A stretch of DNA of 64,000 nt, taken from positions 124,001 through 188,000 of the forward strand of contig NZ_JANUGV010000003.1 in the NCBI RefSeq assembly GCF_024753215.1, given 5' to 3'. Position numbers and translations under genes: made by a program. The notes beneath the pieces were generated by a model. That model saw only the letters and a program-made list of their open reading frames with translations. It had not been told where the DNA came from and searched no databases. Below, in pieces: positions 54,260-63,524 of this stretch; within the stretch, counting starts at the first letter, position 1, and the number at the start of each line of letters is the position of its first letter. The DNA is from Massilia solisilvae. GTDB lineage: Bacteria; Pseudomonadota; Gammaproteobacteria; Burkholderiales; Burkholderiaceae_D.

Positions 54260-55735
54260 ATGAAATTGCTGATTGGATGTTTATTGAGTGTGGCCACGTT
54301 CCTGACCGCGCCGCCGGCCGCACATGCCCAAACTGCCGCAGGGCACGAGCACGCCGCCACGCAGACCACGCAGCGCGTCATCTAATGGAACAATGCCCTG
54401 ATCCGGGCAGTGGAGCTCGACCACGTGCCGGCGGCGCCCGGCGAAAACCGGGTCGCTGGCCAGCATGCCGGGCCCACCCACAGCAGCCGCGCGATGGCAA
54501 TCGTGCAGTTGGCCGTGTTCGACGCCATCAACGCGATCGACCAGAAGTACCCCAGCTACGCCGGCCTGCCGCGCGCGCCGTCCGACACCTCGGCCGATGC
54601 CGCCGTCGCCCAGGCCGCGCACGATGCGCTGGCCGCGCTGTGGACCTCGCAGCGGGCGCGCTTTGACAAGTGGCTGGCCAACGACCTGGCGCACATTCCG
54701 GACGGGCGTGCCAAATATAACGGCATCGCGGTCGGCCGCCAGGCCGCCGCCGCAGTGCTGGCCTTGCGCGCCGACGATAATTCGGACAACACCGACCGCA
54801 CCGTCGGCGTGGACTATTTTCCGAGCAATGCCCCGGGCCACTGGCGGCCGGATCCGGTCAGCATGAGTACGGCCGCGCTGGGCGTGACCTGGGGCCAGGT
54901 TCGTCCGTTCGTGGTGCCGTCCGTGGACCAGTTCCGTGTGCCGCCCCCGCCGGCCCTGACGAGCAGCCAGTACACGTCGGCGTTCTACCAGGTCAAGCGG
55001 CTCGGTGGCGACGGCCGCACCACGCCGACCGACCGCACCCGCGAGCAGACGGTGATCGGCATGTTCTGGAGCTACGACGGCTCGCCCTGGATCGGCACGC
55101 CGCCGTGCATGTACAACGCAATCGTCGTGAACATCGCGCAAAAGCGTACGCGCGACCCAGTGGAGATGGCACGCCTGCTGGCGCTGGTGAACGCGGCAAT
55201 GGCCGACGCCGGCATCGCGGCCTGGAACGACAAGTGGCGCTACGACTTCTGGCGCCCCGTCACTGGCATTCGCGAAGCCGACGAAGGCAGCGGTCCGACC
55301 GGACAGGGGGACGGCAACCACGCCACCCGAGGCAACCCCAACTGGACGCCGCTGGGCGCCCAGGCCACCAACACGCGCCGCCCGGACCTCACGCCGCCGT
55401 TCCCGGCCTACCCGTCCGGTCACGCGTCATTCGGCGGCGCCATGTTCCAGATGCTGCGCCGCTTCTACGGCACCGACCGCATCGCCTTCAGCTTCGTATC
55501 CGACGAATGGAACGGCGAAAGCCGCGACAACCAGGGCTGGGTGCGGCCGCGCATCGAACGCAGCTATTCCAGCCTGAGCCAGGCCGAGCTGGAAAATGGC
55601 GTCAGCCGCATTTACCTGGGCGTGCACTGGCAGTTCAACCTCGAGGGCATCGAGCAGGGCAACGCCATCGCCAACTACGTGTTCGAGCATGGCTTGCAGC
55701 CGGCGAACACGGGCACCGGCTGCCCCTGCCGCTGA
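54260..55735 (+). pseudogene. Vanadium-dependent haloperoxidase/PAP2-like gene with in-frame stop
   Basis: From ATG 54260 (site GGGAGC) the frame encodes a signal peptide ending HAQT (about residue 24), then hits TAA at 54383-54385 (codon 42) and continues open in the same frame to 55735. The stop interrupts a stretch reading RVI*WNNALIRAVELDHV, where relatives have an acidic or polar residue before WN. The rest carries the full vanadate site: KWRYDFWRP (Lys, Arg), PSGHASFG (Ser-Gly-His) and SRIYLGVHW (Arg, His). One base change (GAA or CAA to TAA) explains it. Either the gene is a recent pseudogene, or a restart such as GTG at 54410 makes a protein of about 441 residues without its signal. 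Confidence 0.75.
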
Positions 55736-55738
55736 GCC

Positions 55739-56440
55739 TTACTGGCCGGGGATTTCCAGCCCCTTGGCCACGGCCGGCCGCTGCACGAAGGCATCGAGCG
55801 CGCGGGCGACGTTCTTGTAGTTGTCGAATGCAACGAGTTCGCCCGCGCCGTAGAAGCCGATCAGGTTGCGCACCCACGGGAAGGTGGCGATGTCGGCGAT
55901 CGTGTATTCGTCGCCCGCGATCCAGGGCTGGTTCGCCAGCAGCCTGTCGAGCACGCCGAGCAGGCGCTTCGATTCGGCCACGTAGCGGTCGCGCGGGCGC
56001 TTGTCCTCGAATTCGCGGCCGGCGAACTTGTGGAAGAAGCCCACCTGGCCGAACATCGGGCCGACGCCGCCCATCTGGAACATCAGCCACTGGATGGCCT
56101 GGTAGCGCGCGGCCGGGTCGCGCGGGATGAACTTGCCGGTTTTTTCGGCCAGGTAGAGCAGGATCGCGCCCGATTCGAACAGCGGCAGCGGCTTGCCGCC
56201 GGGACCATTCGGGTCGAGGATTGCGGGAATCTTGTTGTTCGGGTTGAGCGACAGGAATTCCGGGCTCATCTGGTCATTGGTGTCGAAGGACACGCGGTGC
56301 GCCTCGTAGGGCAGGCCGGTTTCCTCGAGCATGATCGAGACTTTCACGCCGTTGGGCGTGGGCAGCGAGTAGAGCTGGATGCGGTCCGGATGCCGGGCCG
56401 GCCATTTCTTGGTGATGGGGAAAGCGCTGAGATCGGTCAT
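55739..56440 (-). CDS. Glutathione S-transferase, YfcG/YghU-like
   Basis: A 233-residue thioredoxin-fold protein. LYSLPTPNGVKVSIMLEETGLPYEAH has the Thr-Pro-Asn motif of the YfcG/YghU (Nu class) group, which acts as glutathione-dependent disulfide-bond reductase. The binding loop is NPNNKIPAILDPNGPGGKPLPLFESGAILLYL, and the C-terminal motif is WIAGDEYTIADIATFPWV. It converges on the haloperoxidase-like gene with three bases between stops. Confidence 0.9.
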   Translation of the reverse strand: MTDLSAFPITKKWPARHPDRIQLYSLPTPNGVKVSIMLEETGLPYEAHRVSFDTNDQMSPEFLSLNPNNKIPAILDPNGPGGKPLPLFESGAILLYLAEKTGKFIPRDPAARYQAIQWLMFQMGGVGPMFGQVGFFHKFAGREFEDKRPRDRYVAESKRLLGVLDRLLANQPWIAGDEYTIADIATFPWVRNLIGFYGAGELVAFDNYKNVARALDAFVQRPAVAKGLEIPGQ

Positions 56441-56542
56441 CGTGTGCAGTCGTGGTCAAGGTGGCGAACCGCGCAGCGGTGCGCGGGCTGAATCTTGCAA
56501 CGATACCAAACAACGGCGCACCGCGCAGGGACCCGGCTCTGG

Positions 56543-56905
56543 TTACGGCGGCTTGGAAGGAACGACTTGTGTACCCGGCGGCAGCTGGATGATGATGGGC
56601 GCAGGCGGTGCGGCGGCTTGTTTGGGTACCGCATTGTTGAGGATGAAGGTCATCACCGTGACCGCGACCACGCCGGCCCCGAGCATCGTGCCGACGACCC
56701 ACTTAACAACGGAATTGATGGCTAGTTCCAGCTCGGCCTTGGTGGGCATCTGGTCGAGCTGCGTTTCGATTTTGGTCAGGCGCACGTCGACCGATCGCAT
56801 TTCTTCGCGAGTTTGTTCCGAAAGATGGTCGAGACGCTCCAAACGCTCGTCAATGCGTTCAAACCGTTCATCGATGCGGTCGAACCGCGGATCGTTATTG
56901 TCCAT
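56543..56905 (-). CDS. Coiled-coil single-pass membrane protein
   Basis: A 120-residue protein of unknown function. Residues 1-65 are a heptad-like helix with an internal repeat of seven residues (FDRIDER, FERIDER, LERLDHL) and polar contacts. A membrane helix follows (VVKWVVGTMLGAGVVAVTVMTFIL, about 67-90), then a proline-rich tail. The plan resembles the small proteins at 31368-31840 and the phage/transposon-associated DUF1640-like group, but no family can be assigned surely. Confidence 0.65.
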   Translation of the reverse strand: MDNNDPRFDRIDERFERIDERLERLDHLSEQTREEMRSVDVRLTKIETQLDQMPTKAELELAINSVVKWVVGTMLGAGVVAVTVMTFILNNAVPKQAAAPPAPIIIQLPPGTQVVPSKPP

Positions 56906-56965
56906 GCAGCTTTGGATTCATCCCGCCAACGCCGGTTCCGGGCCCGGCCATGATGCGCCGTAAGC

Positions 56966-56971
56966 TATAAT
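56966..56971 (+). promoter_or_regulatory. -10 element of trmB
   Basis: A perfect TATAAT lies 29 bases before the trmB ATG. The -35 region is GC-rich and poor. The leader between -10 and ATG has a pyrimidine-rich run and no clear ribosome site. Confidence 0.5.
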
Positions 56972-57000
56972 CCCGCCGGTCTTTTTCTTCCCGCGATCCC

Positions 57001-57720
57001 ATGTCCTCCGATACCCCGAACAACGGCCCGGCCCGCCAAATGCTGTACGACCCGACCGAGCGCCGCATCCGCAGCTTCGTCACCCGCGCCGGACGCCTGT
57101 CCACCGCACAGGCGCGCGCGTTCGAGGAGTTCGGGCCGCAATTCCTGGTCGAGTACAGCAAGGCGCCGCTCGATTTCGACGCCGCGTTCGGCCGCAAGGC
57201 GCCGGTGGTGCTGGAGATCGGCTTTGGCATGGGCGACACCACGGCGCACATCGCGCGCGCCATGCCGGAGAAAAACTTCCTCGGCGTCGAGGTGCATACG
57301 CCGGGCGTGGGCAGCCTGCTCAAGCAGATCGGCGAACAGGGCATCACCAACCTGCGCCTCATCCAGCACGATGCCGTCGAGGTGCTGCGCGACATGATCC
57401 CGGACGGCTCGCTGGCCGGCGTGCATATCTTCTTTCCCGACCCGTGGCACAAGGCGCGCCACAACAAGCGCCGCCTGATCCAGGGGCCGTTCGTCGCGGG
57501 CCTGTGCGCGAAGCTGGCGCCGGGCGGCTACATCCACCTGGCCACCGACTGGGAAGACTATGCGGTGCAGATGCTCGAGGTGCTGTCCAGCGAGCCGGCG
57601 CTGCAAAACACGGCCGCCGGCTACGCCGACAAGCCGTCCTACCGCCCGCTGACCAAGTTCGAAAACCGCGGCATCAAGCTCGGCCACGGGGTCTGGGACC
57701 TGGTGTTCACCAAGCGGTAA
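57001..57720 (+). CDS. trmB: tRNA (guanine-46-N7)-methyltransferase TrmB
   Basis: A 239-residue SAM-dependent enzyme that makes m7G46 in the tRNA variable loop. Motif I is [15 protein letters not shown]. The family signature [20 protein letters not shown] gives the catalytic aspartate region. The C-terminal [20 protein letters not shown] is also diagnostic. Length is normal. It is a single gene with its own -10. Confidence 0.96.
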   Translation: MSSDTPNNGPARQMLYDPTERRIRSFVTRAGRLSTAQARAFEEFGPQFLVEYSKAPLDFDAAFGRKAPVVLEIGFGMGDTTAHIARAMPEKNFLGVEVHTPGVGSLLKQIGEQGITNLRLIQHDAVEVLRDMIPDGSLAGVHIFFPDPWHKARHNKRRLIQGPFVAGLCAKLAPGGYIHLATDWEDYAVQMLEVLSSEPALQNTAAGYADKPSYRPLTKFENRGIKLGHGVWDLVFTKR

Positions 57721-57808
57721 ATACGTCGGCGCGACGTCCGAAAGAATCGCTGGCACAGGTCGGCTTGTCCGCTTAGAATGCACACGTCCCCTGTAAGGTT
57801 TTTCACGC

Positions 57809-58156
57809 GTGCAACGTTACCTGACCCATGTCTTGCTGTCGCTCCTGCTGCTGTTGTCGCAGCAGGTGGGGCTGCTGCATGGCATTTCGCACGCCGCCTC
57901 GCTCGACCGTTCGCCGGTAGCGGCTGAAGTCGTTGATGCGGGAACGACCGACGGCAGCAGGCAGCCGAAGGCCGCGCTGTTCGACCTGTGCGCGCAGTGC
58001 GCGGCCAGCGCCCAGGTGGCGTTTGCGCTGCCCAGCGTGGTGCGCCTGTTCCTGCCGGTCGAGCTTGCCTTCAGCCTGCTCCCCGCGCCGCGCACGCCCA
58101 CCCTGTGCCTGCTGACGCACTGCGTCTTCCTGTCGCGCGCCCCACCCTCAGCCTGA
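57809..58156 (+). CDS. Small exported protein, DUF2946-like
   Basis: A 115-residue protein starting with GTG (AAGG about ten bases upstream). MQRYLTHVLLSLLLLLSQQVGLLHGISHA is a signal-like segment with HGISHA at its end. CAQCAA near residue 61 and a second hydrophobic stretch follow. This layout is typical of small DUF2946-type proteins found beside metal or TonB systems. TGGCAC (57751) and TAGAAT (57774) with 17 bases between are a possible promoter. It precedes a ZnuD-like TonB receptor, so a metal-uptake role is possible but unproven. Confidence 0.55.
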   Translation: MQRYLTHVLLSLLLLLSQQVGLLHGISHAASLDRSPVAAEVVDAGTTDGSRQPKAALFDLCAQCAASAQVAFALPSVVRLFLPVELAFSLLPAPRTPTLCLLTHCVFLSRAPPSA

Positions 58157-58217
58157 TAACACCCGTTCCGACCAGTACTGCCGCCACCCCGGTGCCGGCA
58201 GTGCTGTCCGTTATCAG
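58153..58217 (+). promoter_or_regulatory. Long stem-loop in the leader of the TonB receptor gene
   Basis: The outer stem CTGATAAC (58153-58160) pairs with GTTATCAG (58210-58217). An inner stem AGTACTGCCG (58174-58183) pairs with CGGCAGTGCT (58196-58205) with one G-U pair. The loop is capped by CACC (58185-58188) with GGTG (58191-58194). It starts in the stop codon of the upstream gene and ends 19 bases before the receptor ATG. A short T-run (TTTTGCTT) follows, so it could be an attenuator, a processing site or a translation switch. Confidence 0.6.
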
Positions 58218-58236
58218 TTTTGCTTGAGGATGTAAC

Positions 58237-60222
58237 ATGCATATTCAACGTACGCTGATCGCCAGCGCGGTCCTGCTGGCGTGCGGCGCCCCGGCCTTTG
58301 CCCAGTCCGGTGCCGCCCCGATGACCAAGGTGGTCGTCACCGGTTCCGCCATCCGCGGCGCCGAGAGCGACCAGATCCTGAACCCGGCCAAGGTGCTGGG
58401 CGGCGACGAACTGCGCGACAAGATCGGCAGCTCGCTGGGCGACACCCTGTCCCAGGAACTGGGCGTGTCGGCGTCGGCGTTCGGCGCCGGCGCCTCGCGC
58501 CCGATCATTCGCGGCATGGAAGGTGCGCGCGTCAAGATGCTCGAAAACGGCATGGCCACCTCGGACGTGTCCGGCCTGTCGAACGACCATGCGGTCGCCT
58601 CCGAAGGCGCGGTGGCGCGCCAGATCGAAATCCTGCGCGGGCCCGCCGCGCTGCTGTACGGCTCGGGCGCCATCGGCGGCCTGGTCAACGTGGTCAACGA
58701 GCGCATCCCGACCGAGCTCTCACCGCAGGCCAGCGGCCAGCTTGAGGCCCGCTACAGCACCGTGGATAACGGCCGCAACCTGTCCGGCTCGGTGGATGGT
58801 TCCAGCGGCAAGTTCGGCCTGCACGCGGACGCCAACTGGCGCGACACGGCCGACTACAAGATCCCCGGCAACGCCATGCCGGGCGACCCGGGGTCGGCCT
58901 CGGGCCGGCTGCCGCATACCGACACCAATGAGAAGAGCGTGGGCGTGGGCGGCTCCTACATCGACGACTGGGGCTATGTCGGCGCGTCCGCCAATCACCT
59001 GTCGAACCTGTACGGCATTCCCAGCGCCGAGGGCTCGCGCATCGACCAGAAGCAGGACCGCTACGATCTCGACAGCCTGGTCAAGGCGCCGCTGGCCGGC
59101 TTTACGTCGCTGCGCATGAAGGCTGGCTACACCGACTACCGCCATGCCGAGCTCGACCAGCAAGGCAACCCGGCCACGCTGTTCTCCAACCGTTCGCTGG
59201 AAACGCGCGCCGAGCTCGAGCACAAGCCGGTGGCGGGCCTGCACGGCACGGTCGGGTTCCAGACCGAGAATACGCACTTCTCGGCGCTCAGCGCGGACGG
59301 CGGCCCGGATACGGTGCCGGTCACGCACTCGACCTCGGCCGCCGCGTTCGTCGTGGAGGAAGCGGATGCCGGACCGGTGCGCCTGTCCGCCGGCCTGCGC
59401 TACGAAGCGGTGAAACGTTCGCCGGTGGGCAACAAGGAGCGCCAGTTCGACCTGAGCTCCGGCTCGTTTGGCGCGCTGTGGCCGTTCATGCCGGGCTACA
59501 GCGTCGGCGCCACGGTCTCGTACGCGCAGCGCGCGCCGTCCATCGACGAGCTGTACTCGGGCGGCCCGCACGACGCGACCCAGACCTTTGACATCGGTAA
59601 TTCGGACTTGCAGAAAGAGAGCTCGCGCAACATCGAGTTGTCGCTGCAAAAGACGAGCGGGCTGCTGCGCTGGAAGGCGAACCTGTTCCGCAACAACGTC
59701 AGCAACTTCATCTACGGCCGCGTGACCGATACGCTGGTGGACGAGGACGGCAACCCGGGCGGGCCGTATCGCCAGCGTCTTTTCGAGCAGGCCAAGGCCC
59801 ACATCCAGGGCGCCGAGGCCGAGCTGGGCTACAACCAGACCGGCGCCGGCTGGTCCGGCCGGGTGTTTGCCGACACCTCGCGCGGGCGGCTGGACGCGGG
59901 CGGCAACCTGCCGCTGCAGCCGGCCGACCGCATCGGCGCGGGCGTCGGCTACCGGGAGCAAGCCTGGCGCGGCGGGCTGACGCTGACGCATGCGTTCGGG
60001 CAGGACCGGCTGGCCGTATCGGAACACACGCCGACCGCGGCGTACAACCAGCTCGACGCACATCTGTCGTACACGCAGCGGCTGGGCGAGCATGACCTGA
60101 CCTGGTTCCTGCTGGCCAAGAACTTGCTGAACGAGGATATCCGGATGTCGACCTCGCTGCTGAAGGACATCGCGCCGCTGCCGGGGCGCAATTTCGTATT
60201 CGGCGTGCGGACCAAGTTCTGA
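58237..60222 (+). CDS. TonB-dependent receptor, ZnuD-like
   Basis: A 661-residue outer-membrane receptor. The signal peptide ends at AFAQ (about residue 23). The plug domain has GDTLSQELGVSASAFGAGASRPIIRGMEGARVKMLENGMATSDVSGLSNDHAVASE, close to the ZnuD zinc receptor of Neisseria, then EILRGPAALLYGSGAIGGLVNVV. The barrel ends with the required aromatic (VFGVRTKF). The His/Asp-rich loop seen in Neisseria ZnuD is not evident here, so the metal specificity is open. GAGGA precedes the ATG. The structured leader upstream may regulate it. Confidence 0.85.
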   Translation: MHIQRTLIASAVLLACGAPAFAQSGAAPMTKVVVTGSAIRGAESDQILNPAKVLGGDELRDKIGSSLGDTLSQELGVSASAFGAGASRPIIRGMEGARVKMLENGMATSDVSGLSNDHAVASEGAVARQIEILRGPAALLYGSGAIGGLVNVVNERIPTELSPQASGQLEARYSTVDNGRNLSGSVDGSSGKFGLHADANWRDTADYKIPGNAMPGDPGSASGRLPHTDTNEKSVGVGGSYIDDWGYVGASANHLSNLYGIPSAEGSRIDQKQDRYDLDSLVKAPLAGFTSLRMKAGYTDYRHAELDQQGNPATLFSNRSLETRAELEHKPVAGLHGTVGFQTENTHFSALSADGGPDTVPVTHSTSAAAFVVEEADAGPVRLSAGLRYEAVKRSPVGNKERQFDLSSGSFGALWPFMPGYSVGATVSYAQRAPSIDELYSGGPHDATQTFDIGNSDLQKESSRNIELSLQKTSGLLRWKANLFRNNVSNFIYGRVTDTLVDEDGNPGGPYRQRLFEQAKAHIQGAEAELGYNQTGAGWSGRVFADTSRGRLDAGGNLPLQPADRIGAGVGYREQAWRGGLTLTHAFGQDRLAVSEHTPTAAYNQLDAHLSYTQRLGEHDLTWFLLAKNLLNEDIRMSTSLLKDIAPLPGRNFVFGVRTKF

Positions 60223-60248
60223 CCGGCGCCTTCTGCCGGTGCTCTTTT
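60222..60248 (+). terminator. Probable terminator of the TonB receptor gene
   Basis: ACCGGC (60222-60227) pairs with GCCGGT (60235-60240) around a seven-base loop, followed by GCTCTTTT. The stem overlaps the stop codon. The T-run is short, so efficiency is uncertain. Confidence 0.5.
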
Positions 60249-60254
60249 GGGGGA

Positions 60255-60335
60255 GTTGAACGCGTGGGCAGGAAACCTGCCCACCCTACAACTTCGGTGG
60301 CGTAGGGTGGGCAGCTCGCTGCCCACGCGTTCAAC
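60255..60335. repeat. Family A palindromic repeat, tail-to-tail pair
   Basis: GTTGAACGCGTGGGCAG at the left and CTGCCCACGCGTTCAAC at the right are perfect inverses. The two GTAGGGTGGGCAG parts point inward and are separated by ACTTCGGTGGC. Compared with 3742 the two halves are swapped in order. It lies between the convergent receptor and recQ genes. Confidence 0.85.
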
Positions 60336-60347
60336 GAACGCCTGCCT

Positions 60348-62168
60348 TCACGCCATCTCGGCAATCAGCGCGACAATCTCGTCGCCATACGACGCCAGTT
60401 TCTTTTCGCCCACGCCGGACACGCCGCGCAACTCGTCCAGCGAGCCCGGCTTGACCTTGGCGATCTCGCGCAGCGTGGCGTCCTGGAACACCACGTAGGC
60501 CGGCACGCCGTGCGCGCGCGCCGTCTCCACGCGCCACCAGCGCAGCTTGTCGAAGATTTCCTGCTCTGATTTCGACAGCTCGATCTCGGCATAGCCGCGC
60601 GGGCTGGCGGTCTGGCGCTTTTGCTTGACCGGCTTCTGGTACTGGCGCAGCTGCACCTTTTTCTCGCCCTTGAGCACGGGCCGCGCGGCCTCGGTCAGCT
60701 TGAGCGAGCTGAAGTTTTCGTGGTCCACCGTCACCAGCCCCAGCGCAATGGCTTGGCGCAAGATTGCGCGCCACTCCTGCTCGCTGCGTTCGCTGCCGAT
60801 GCCGTACACCGACAGCGTGTCGTGGTGCCACTGGCTGATGCGCTCGCTTGGCGCACCGCGCAGCACGTCGATCACGTGTCCGGCCGCAAAGCGCTGGTCC
60901 ACCCGGTAGATGGTCGACAGCAGCTTTTGCACCGGCACCGTGCCGTCGAACGACACCGGCGGCACCAGGCAGGTGTCGCAGTTGCCGCACGGGCCGGACT
61001 TCTCGCCAAAGTAATCCAGCAGGCGCATGCGCCGGCACGACAGCGTCTCGCACAGGCCCAGCATGGCGTCCAGCTTGGACGAGAGCACGCGCTTGAACGC
61101 TTCGTCGGCCTCCGACTCGTCGATCATGCGCCGCTGCAGCACCACGTCCTGCAGGCCGTAGGCCATCCACGCGGAAGCGGGCAGGCCGTCGCGGCCGGCG
61201 CGGCCGGTCTCCTGGTAGTAGCCCTCGATGCTCTTGGGCAGGTCGAGGTGGCAGACGAAACGCACATCCGGCTTGTCGATACCCATGCCGAAGGCGATGG
61301 TGGCGACCATCACGATATTGTCCTCGCGCAGGAAGCGCGCCTGGTTGGCGGCGCGCTGCGCGTGCTCCATGCCGGCGTGGTAGGGCAGCGCCTTGATGCC
61401 GTTCTCGACCAGGAACTCGGCGGTTTCCTCGACCTTCTTGCGCGACAGGCAGTACACGATGCCCGAGTCGCCCGCGTGTTCGGTGGTGACGAAGTCCAGC
61501 AGCTGCTTGCGGCCGTTGGTCTTCTCGACAATCTGGTAGCGGATGTTGGGCCGGTCGAACGAGGAAACGAACTGGCGCGCCTCGGTCAGCTGCAGGCGGT
61601 GCGCGATCTCGTCGCGCGTCAGCTGGTCGGCGGTGGCGGTGAGCGCAATGCGCGGCACCTGCGGAAAGCGCTCGTGCAGGATCGACAGCCGGATGTATTC
61701 GGGCCGGAAGTCGTGGCCCCATTGCGACACGCAGTGCGCCTCGTCGATGGCGAACAGCGAAATGCGCGCATCCTCGAACAGGTCCAGGCAGCGCTGCGTC
61801 ATCAGGCGCTCGGGCGCCACGTACACGATATCGATGTCGCCGGTGCGCACCTGGCGCTCGATGCGCAGCGCTTCGTCAAAGGTCTGGGTCGAGTTGAGGA
61901 AGGCGGCGCGCACGCCCACCTCGGCCAGTGCATCGACCTGGTCTTGCATGAGCGCAATCAGCGGCGAAACCACCACGGCCACCCCGTCGCGCAAGAGCGC
62001 CGGGATCTGGTAGCACAGCGACTTGCCGCCGCCGGTGGGCATGAGCACCAGCGCATCGCCGCCGGCCGCCACGTGCTCGACGATTTCGGCCTGGTGCCCG
62101 CGAAACGCGGGATAGCCAAAGACGGTCTGCAGCAGGTGGAGCGCGCGCGCCCCGAGGTCGGTACTCAT
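60348..62168 (-). CDS. recQ: ATP-dependent DNA helicase RecQ
   Basis: A 606-residue 3'-5' helicase for recombination and fork repair. Walker A is LVLMPTGGGKSLCYQIPAL (about residue 36-54), and the DEAH box is AIDEAHCVSQWGHDFRPEY. Motif VI lies in the ETGRAGRDGLPA segment. The zinc-binding part has CRRMRLLDYFGEKSGPCGNCDTC. The winged helix and a C-terminal HRDC domain (YAEIELSKSEQEIFDKL to GEKKLASYGDEIVALI) complete the full-length form. It is 19 bases downstream of uppP on the same strand. Confidence 0.97.
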   Translation of the reverse strand: MSTDLGARALHLLQTVFGYPAFRGHQAEIVEHVAAGGDALVLMPTGGGKSLCYQIPALLRDGVAVVVSPLIALMQDQVDALAEVGVRAAFLNSTQTFDEALRIERQVRTGDIDIVYVAPERLMTQRCLDLFEDARISLFAIDEAHCVSQWGHDFRPEYIRLSILHERFPQVPRIALTATADQLTRDEIAHRLQLTEARQFVSSFDRPNIRYQIVEKTNGRKQLLDFVTTEHAGDSGIVYCLSRKKVEETAEFLVENGIKALPYHAGMEHAQRAANQARFLREDNIVMVATIAFGMGIDKPDVRFVCHLDLPKSIEGYYQETGRAGRDGLPASAWMAYGLQDVVLQRRMIDESEADEAFKRVLSSKLDAMLGLCETLSCRRMRLLDYFGEKSGPCGNCDTCLVPPVSFDGTVPVQKLLSTIYRVDQRFAAGHVIDVLRGAPSERISQWHHDTLSVYGIGSERSEQEWRAILRQAIALGLVTVDHENFSSLKLTEAARPVLKGEKKVQLRQYQKPVKQKRQTASPRGYAEIELSKSEQEIFDKLRWWRVETARAHGVPAYVVFQDATLREIAKVKPGSLDELRGVSGVGEKKLASYGDEIVALIAEMA

Positions 62169-62187
62169 GTGCTTGAAGTTCCCGGGC

Positions 62188-63021
62188 TTATTCCGCCCAC
62201 ATCACCCAGCCGAAATGGGCCGTGGCGATCACGACGATCCCGAACACGATACGGTACCAGGCGAACGCGGTAAAGTCGTGCGAGCTGATGTAGCGCAGCA
62301 GCCAGCGCACGCACAGGAAGGCCGAGGCGAAGGCGGCCAGGCCGCCGATGCCGAACAGCGGCAGGTCGGCGGCGGACAGCGCGGCGCGTTCCTTGATCAC
62401 CGAGTAGGCGGTGGCCGCCAGCAGGGTCGGGATGGCGAGGAAGAACGAGAACTCGGTGGCCGCCTTGCGCGACAGGCCGAACAGCATGCCGCCGATGATG
62501 GTCGCGCCCGAGCGGCTGGTGCCGGGAATCAGCGCGAACGCCTGGGCGCAGCCGACCTTGAGCGCGTCGATCATGCTCATGTCGTCCACGGTCTCGATGC
62601 GGTGCGCGCCGGGCAGGGTCTTGTGGCGGCGCTCGGCCCACAAAATCACCAGCGCGCCTACGATGAACGCCAGCGCCACCGGCAGCGGCGCGAACAGGTG
62701 CGCCTTGATCGCCTTGTTGAACAAAAAGCCCAAAATGGCCGCCGGCAGGAACGCGACCACCAGGTTGAGCGCGAATTTCTGCTGGCGCGGGTCGGACGCG
62801 ATGCCGCCCAGCACGGTGCCGATGCGCGCCCGGTATTCCCACATCACAGCCAGGATCGCCCCGGCCTGGATCGCAATGTCGAACACCTTCGCGCGCTCGT
62901 CGGTGAAATTGAGCAGGCTGCCGGCCAGGATCAGGTGGCCGGTCGACGAAATCGGCAGGAATTCGGTAAAGCCCTCGACCAGGCCCATGATGACCGCCTT
63001 GAGCGCGAAGATGATGTCCAT
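62188..63021 (-). CDS. uppP: Undecaprenyl-diphosphate phosphatase UppP (BacA)
   Basis: A 277-residue polytopic enzyme that recycles the C55 lipid carrier for cell-wall synthesis; overexpression gives bacitracin resistance. The two signature motifs are [20 protein letters not shown] (about residues 14-33, with the catalytic glutamates and serine) and [17 protein letters not shown] (about 163-179, with the arginine). Seven or eight hydrophobic helices are present. There is no strong ribosome site before the ATG. Confidence 0.97.
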   Translation of the reverse strand: MDIIFALKAVIMGLVEGFTEFLPISSTGHLILAGSLLNFTDERAKVFDIAIQAGAILAVMWEYRARIGTVLGGIASDPRQQKFALNLVVAFLPAAILGFLFNKAIKAHLFAPLPVALAFIVGALVILWAERRHKTLPGAHRIETVDDMSMIDALKVGCAQAFALIPGTSRSGATIIGGMLFGLSRKAATEFSFFLAIPTLLAATAYSVIKERAALSAADLPLFGIGGLAAFASAFLCVRWLLRYISSHDFTAFAWYRIVFGIVVIATAHFGWVMWAE

Positions 63022-63131
63022 GTGTTGTGAAAATGGTTTGGGAAAGTTTCAGCTGCGGAAGGAAACTGCGCGGGTCCGAAGCTTACCACGAGCATCGTCT
63101 CCCCCGGCAAGACGGCCGCAAAGAATTCCCG

Positions 63132-63398
63132 TCAGGCGGTCAGGCGTTCCAGTTCGGCAAGGAAGAACATCGCCTGCGCGCGTGAACCGCCGCACATCTC
63201 GTTCGATGGCTGCAGGCTGGCGCAGACCGCCGGCCGTTCGGGGTGGCCGAAGATGCGGCAGCCATTGTCGTCGTCCAGTTGCGCGCAGCGCACACCGGCT
63301 GGTTTGCCCTTGGGCATGCCGGGAATGGGCGAACTGATCGAGGGCGCGGTGCAGCAGGCGCCGCATCCGGGCCGGCAGGGCGGCGGCTGGTTACGCAT
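63132..63398 (-). CDS. YkgJ-family cysteine-cluster protein
   Basis: An 88-residue cytoplasmic protein with the zinc/iron-chelating pattern of Ykg[10 protein letters not shown] near the N terminus, then [26 protein letters not shown] and a late MCGGS. The eight cysteines probably bind a metal cluster. The function of the family is not known. The start at 63398 (MRNQPPPC) places the first cysteine cluster at the N terminus as in relatives; the longer frame is not conserved-looking. Confidence 0.85.
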   Translation of the reverse strand: MRNQPPPCRPGCGACCTAPSISSPIPGMPKGKPAGVRCAQLDDDNGCRIFGHPERPAVCASLQPSNEMCGGSRAQAMFFLAELERLTA

Positions 63399-63524
63399 TT
63401 GTTTGACCTGGGTTATGGAATTTGGCGCGGGCCGAGGCGTAGCATCGGCTGGTACAGGTCGCAATGATAGCCGCGCACCGCGTTGGCGTCGCGCTTTTCA
63501 TGGGGCCGCACTCGAGGTTTCAAC

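Noticed and set aside
57751-57770. Possible sigma-54 promoter (TGGCAC)
   Set aside because: The -12 TTGC element is absent at the required distance, while TAGAAT at 17 bases fits sigma-70 better.
63050-63070. AGTTTC/GAAACT inverted repeat upstream of uppP
   Set aside because: Only six base pairs with an eleven-base loop, no T-run and no clear promoter relation; too weak to call a site.
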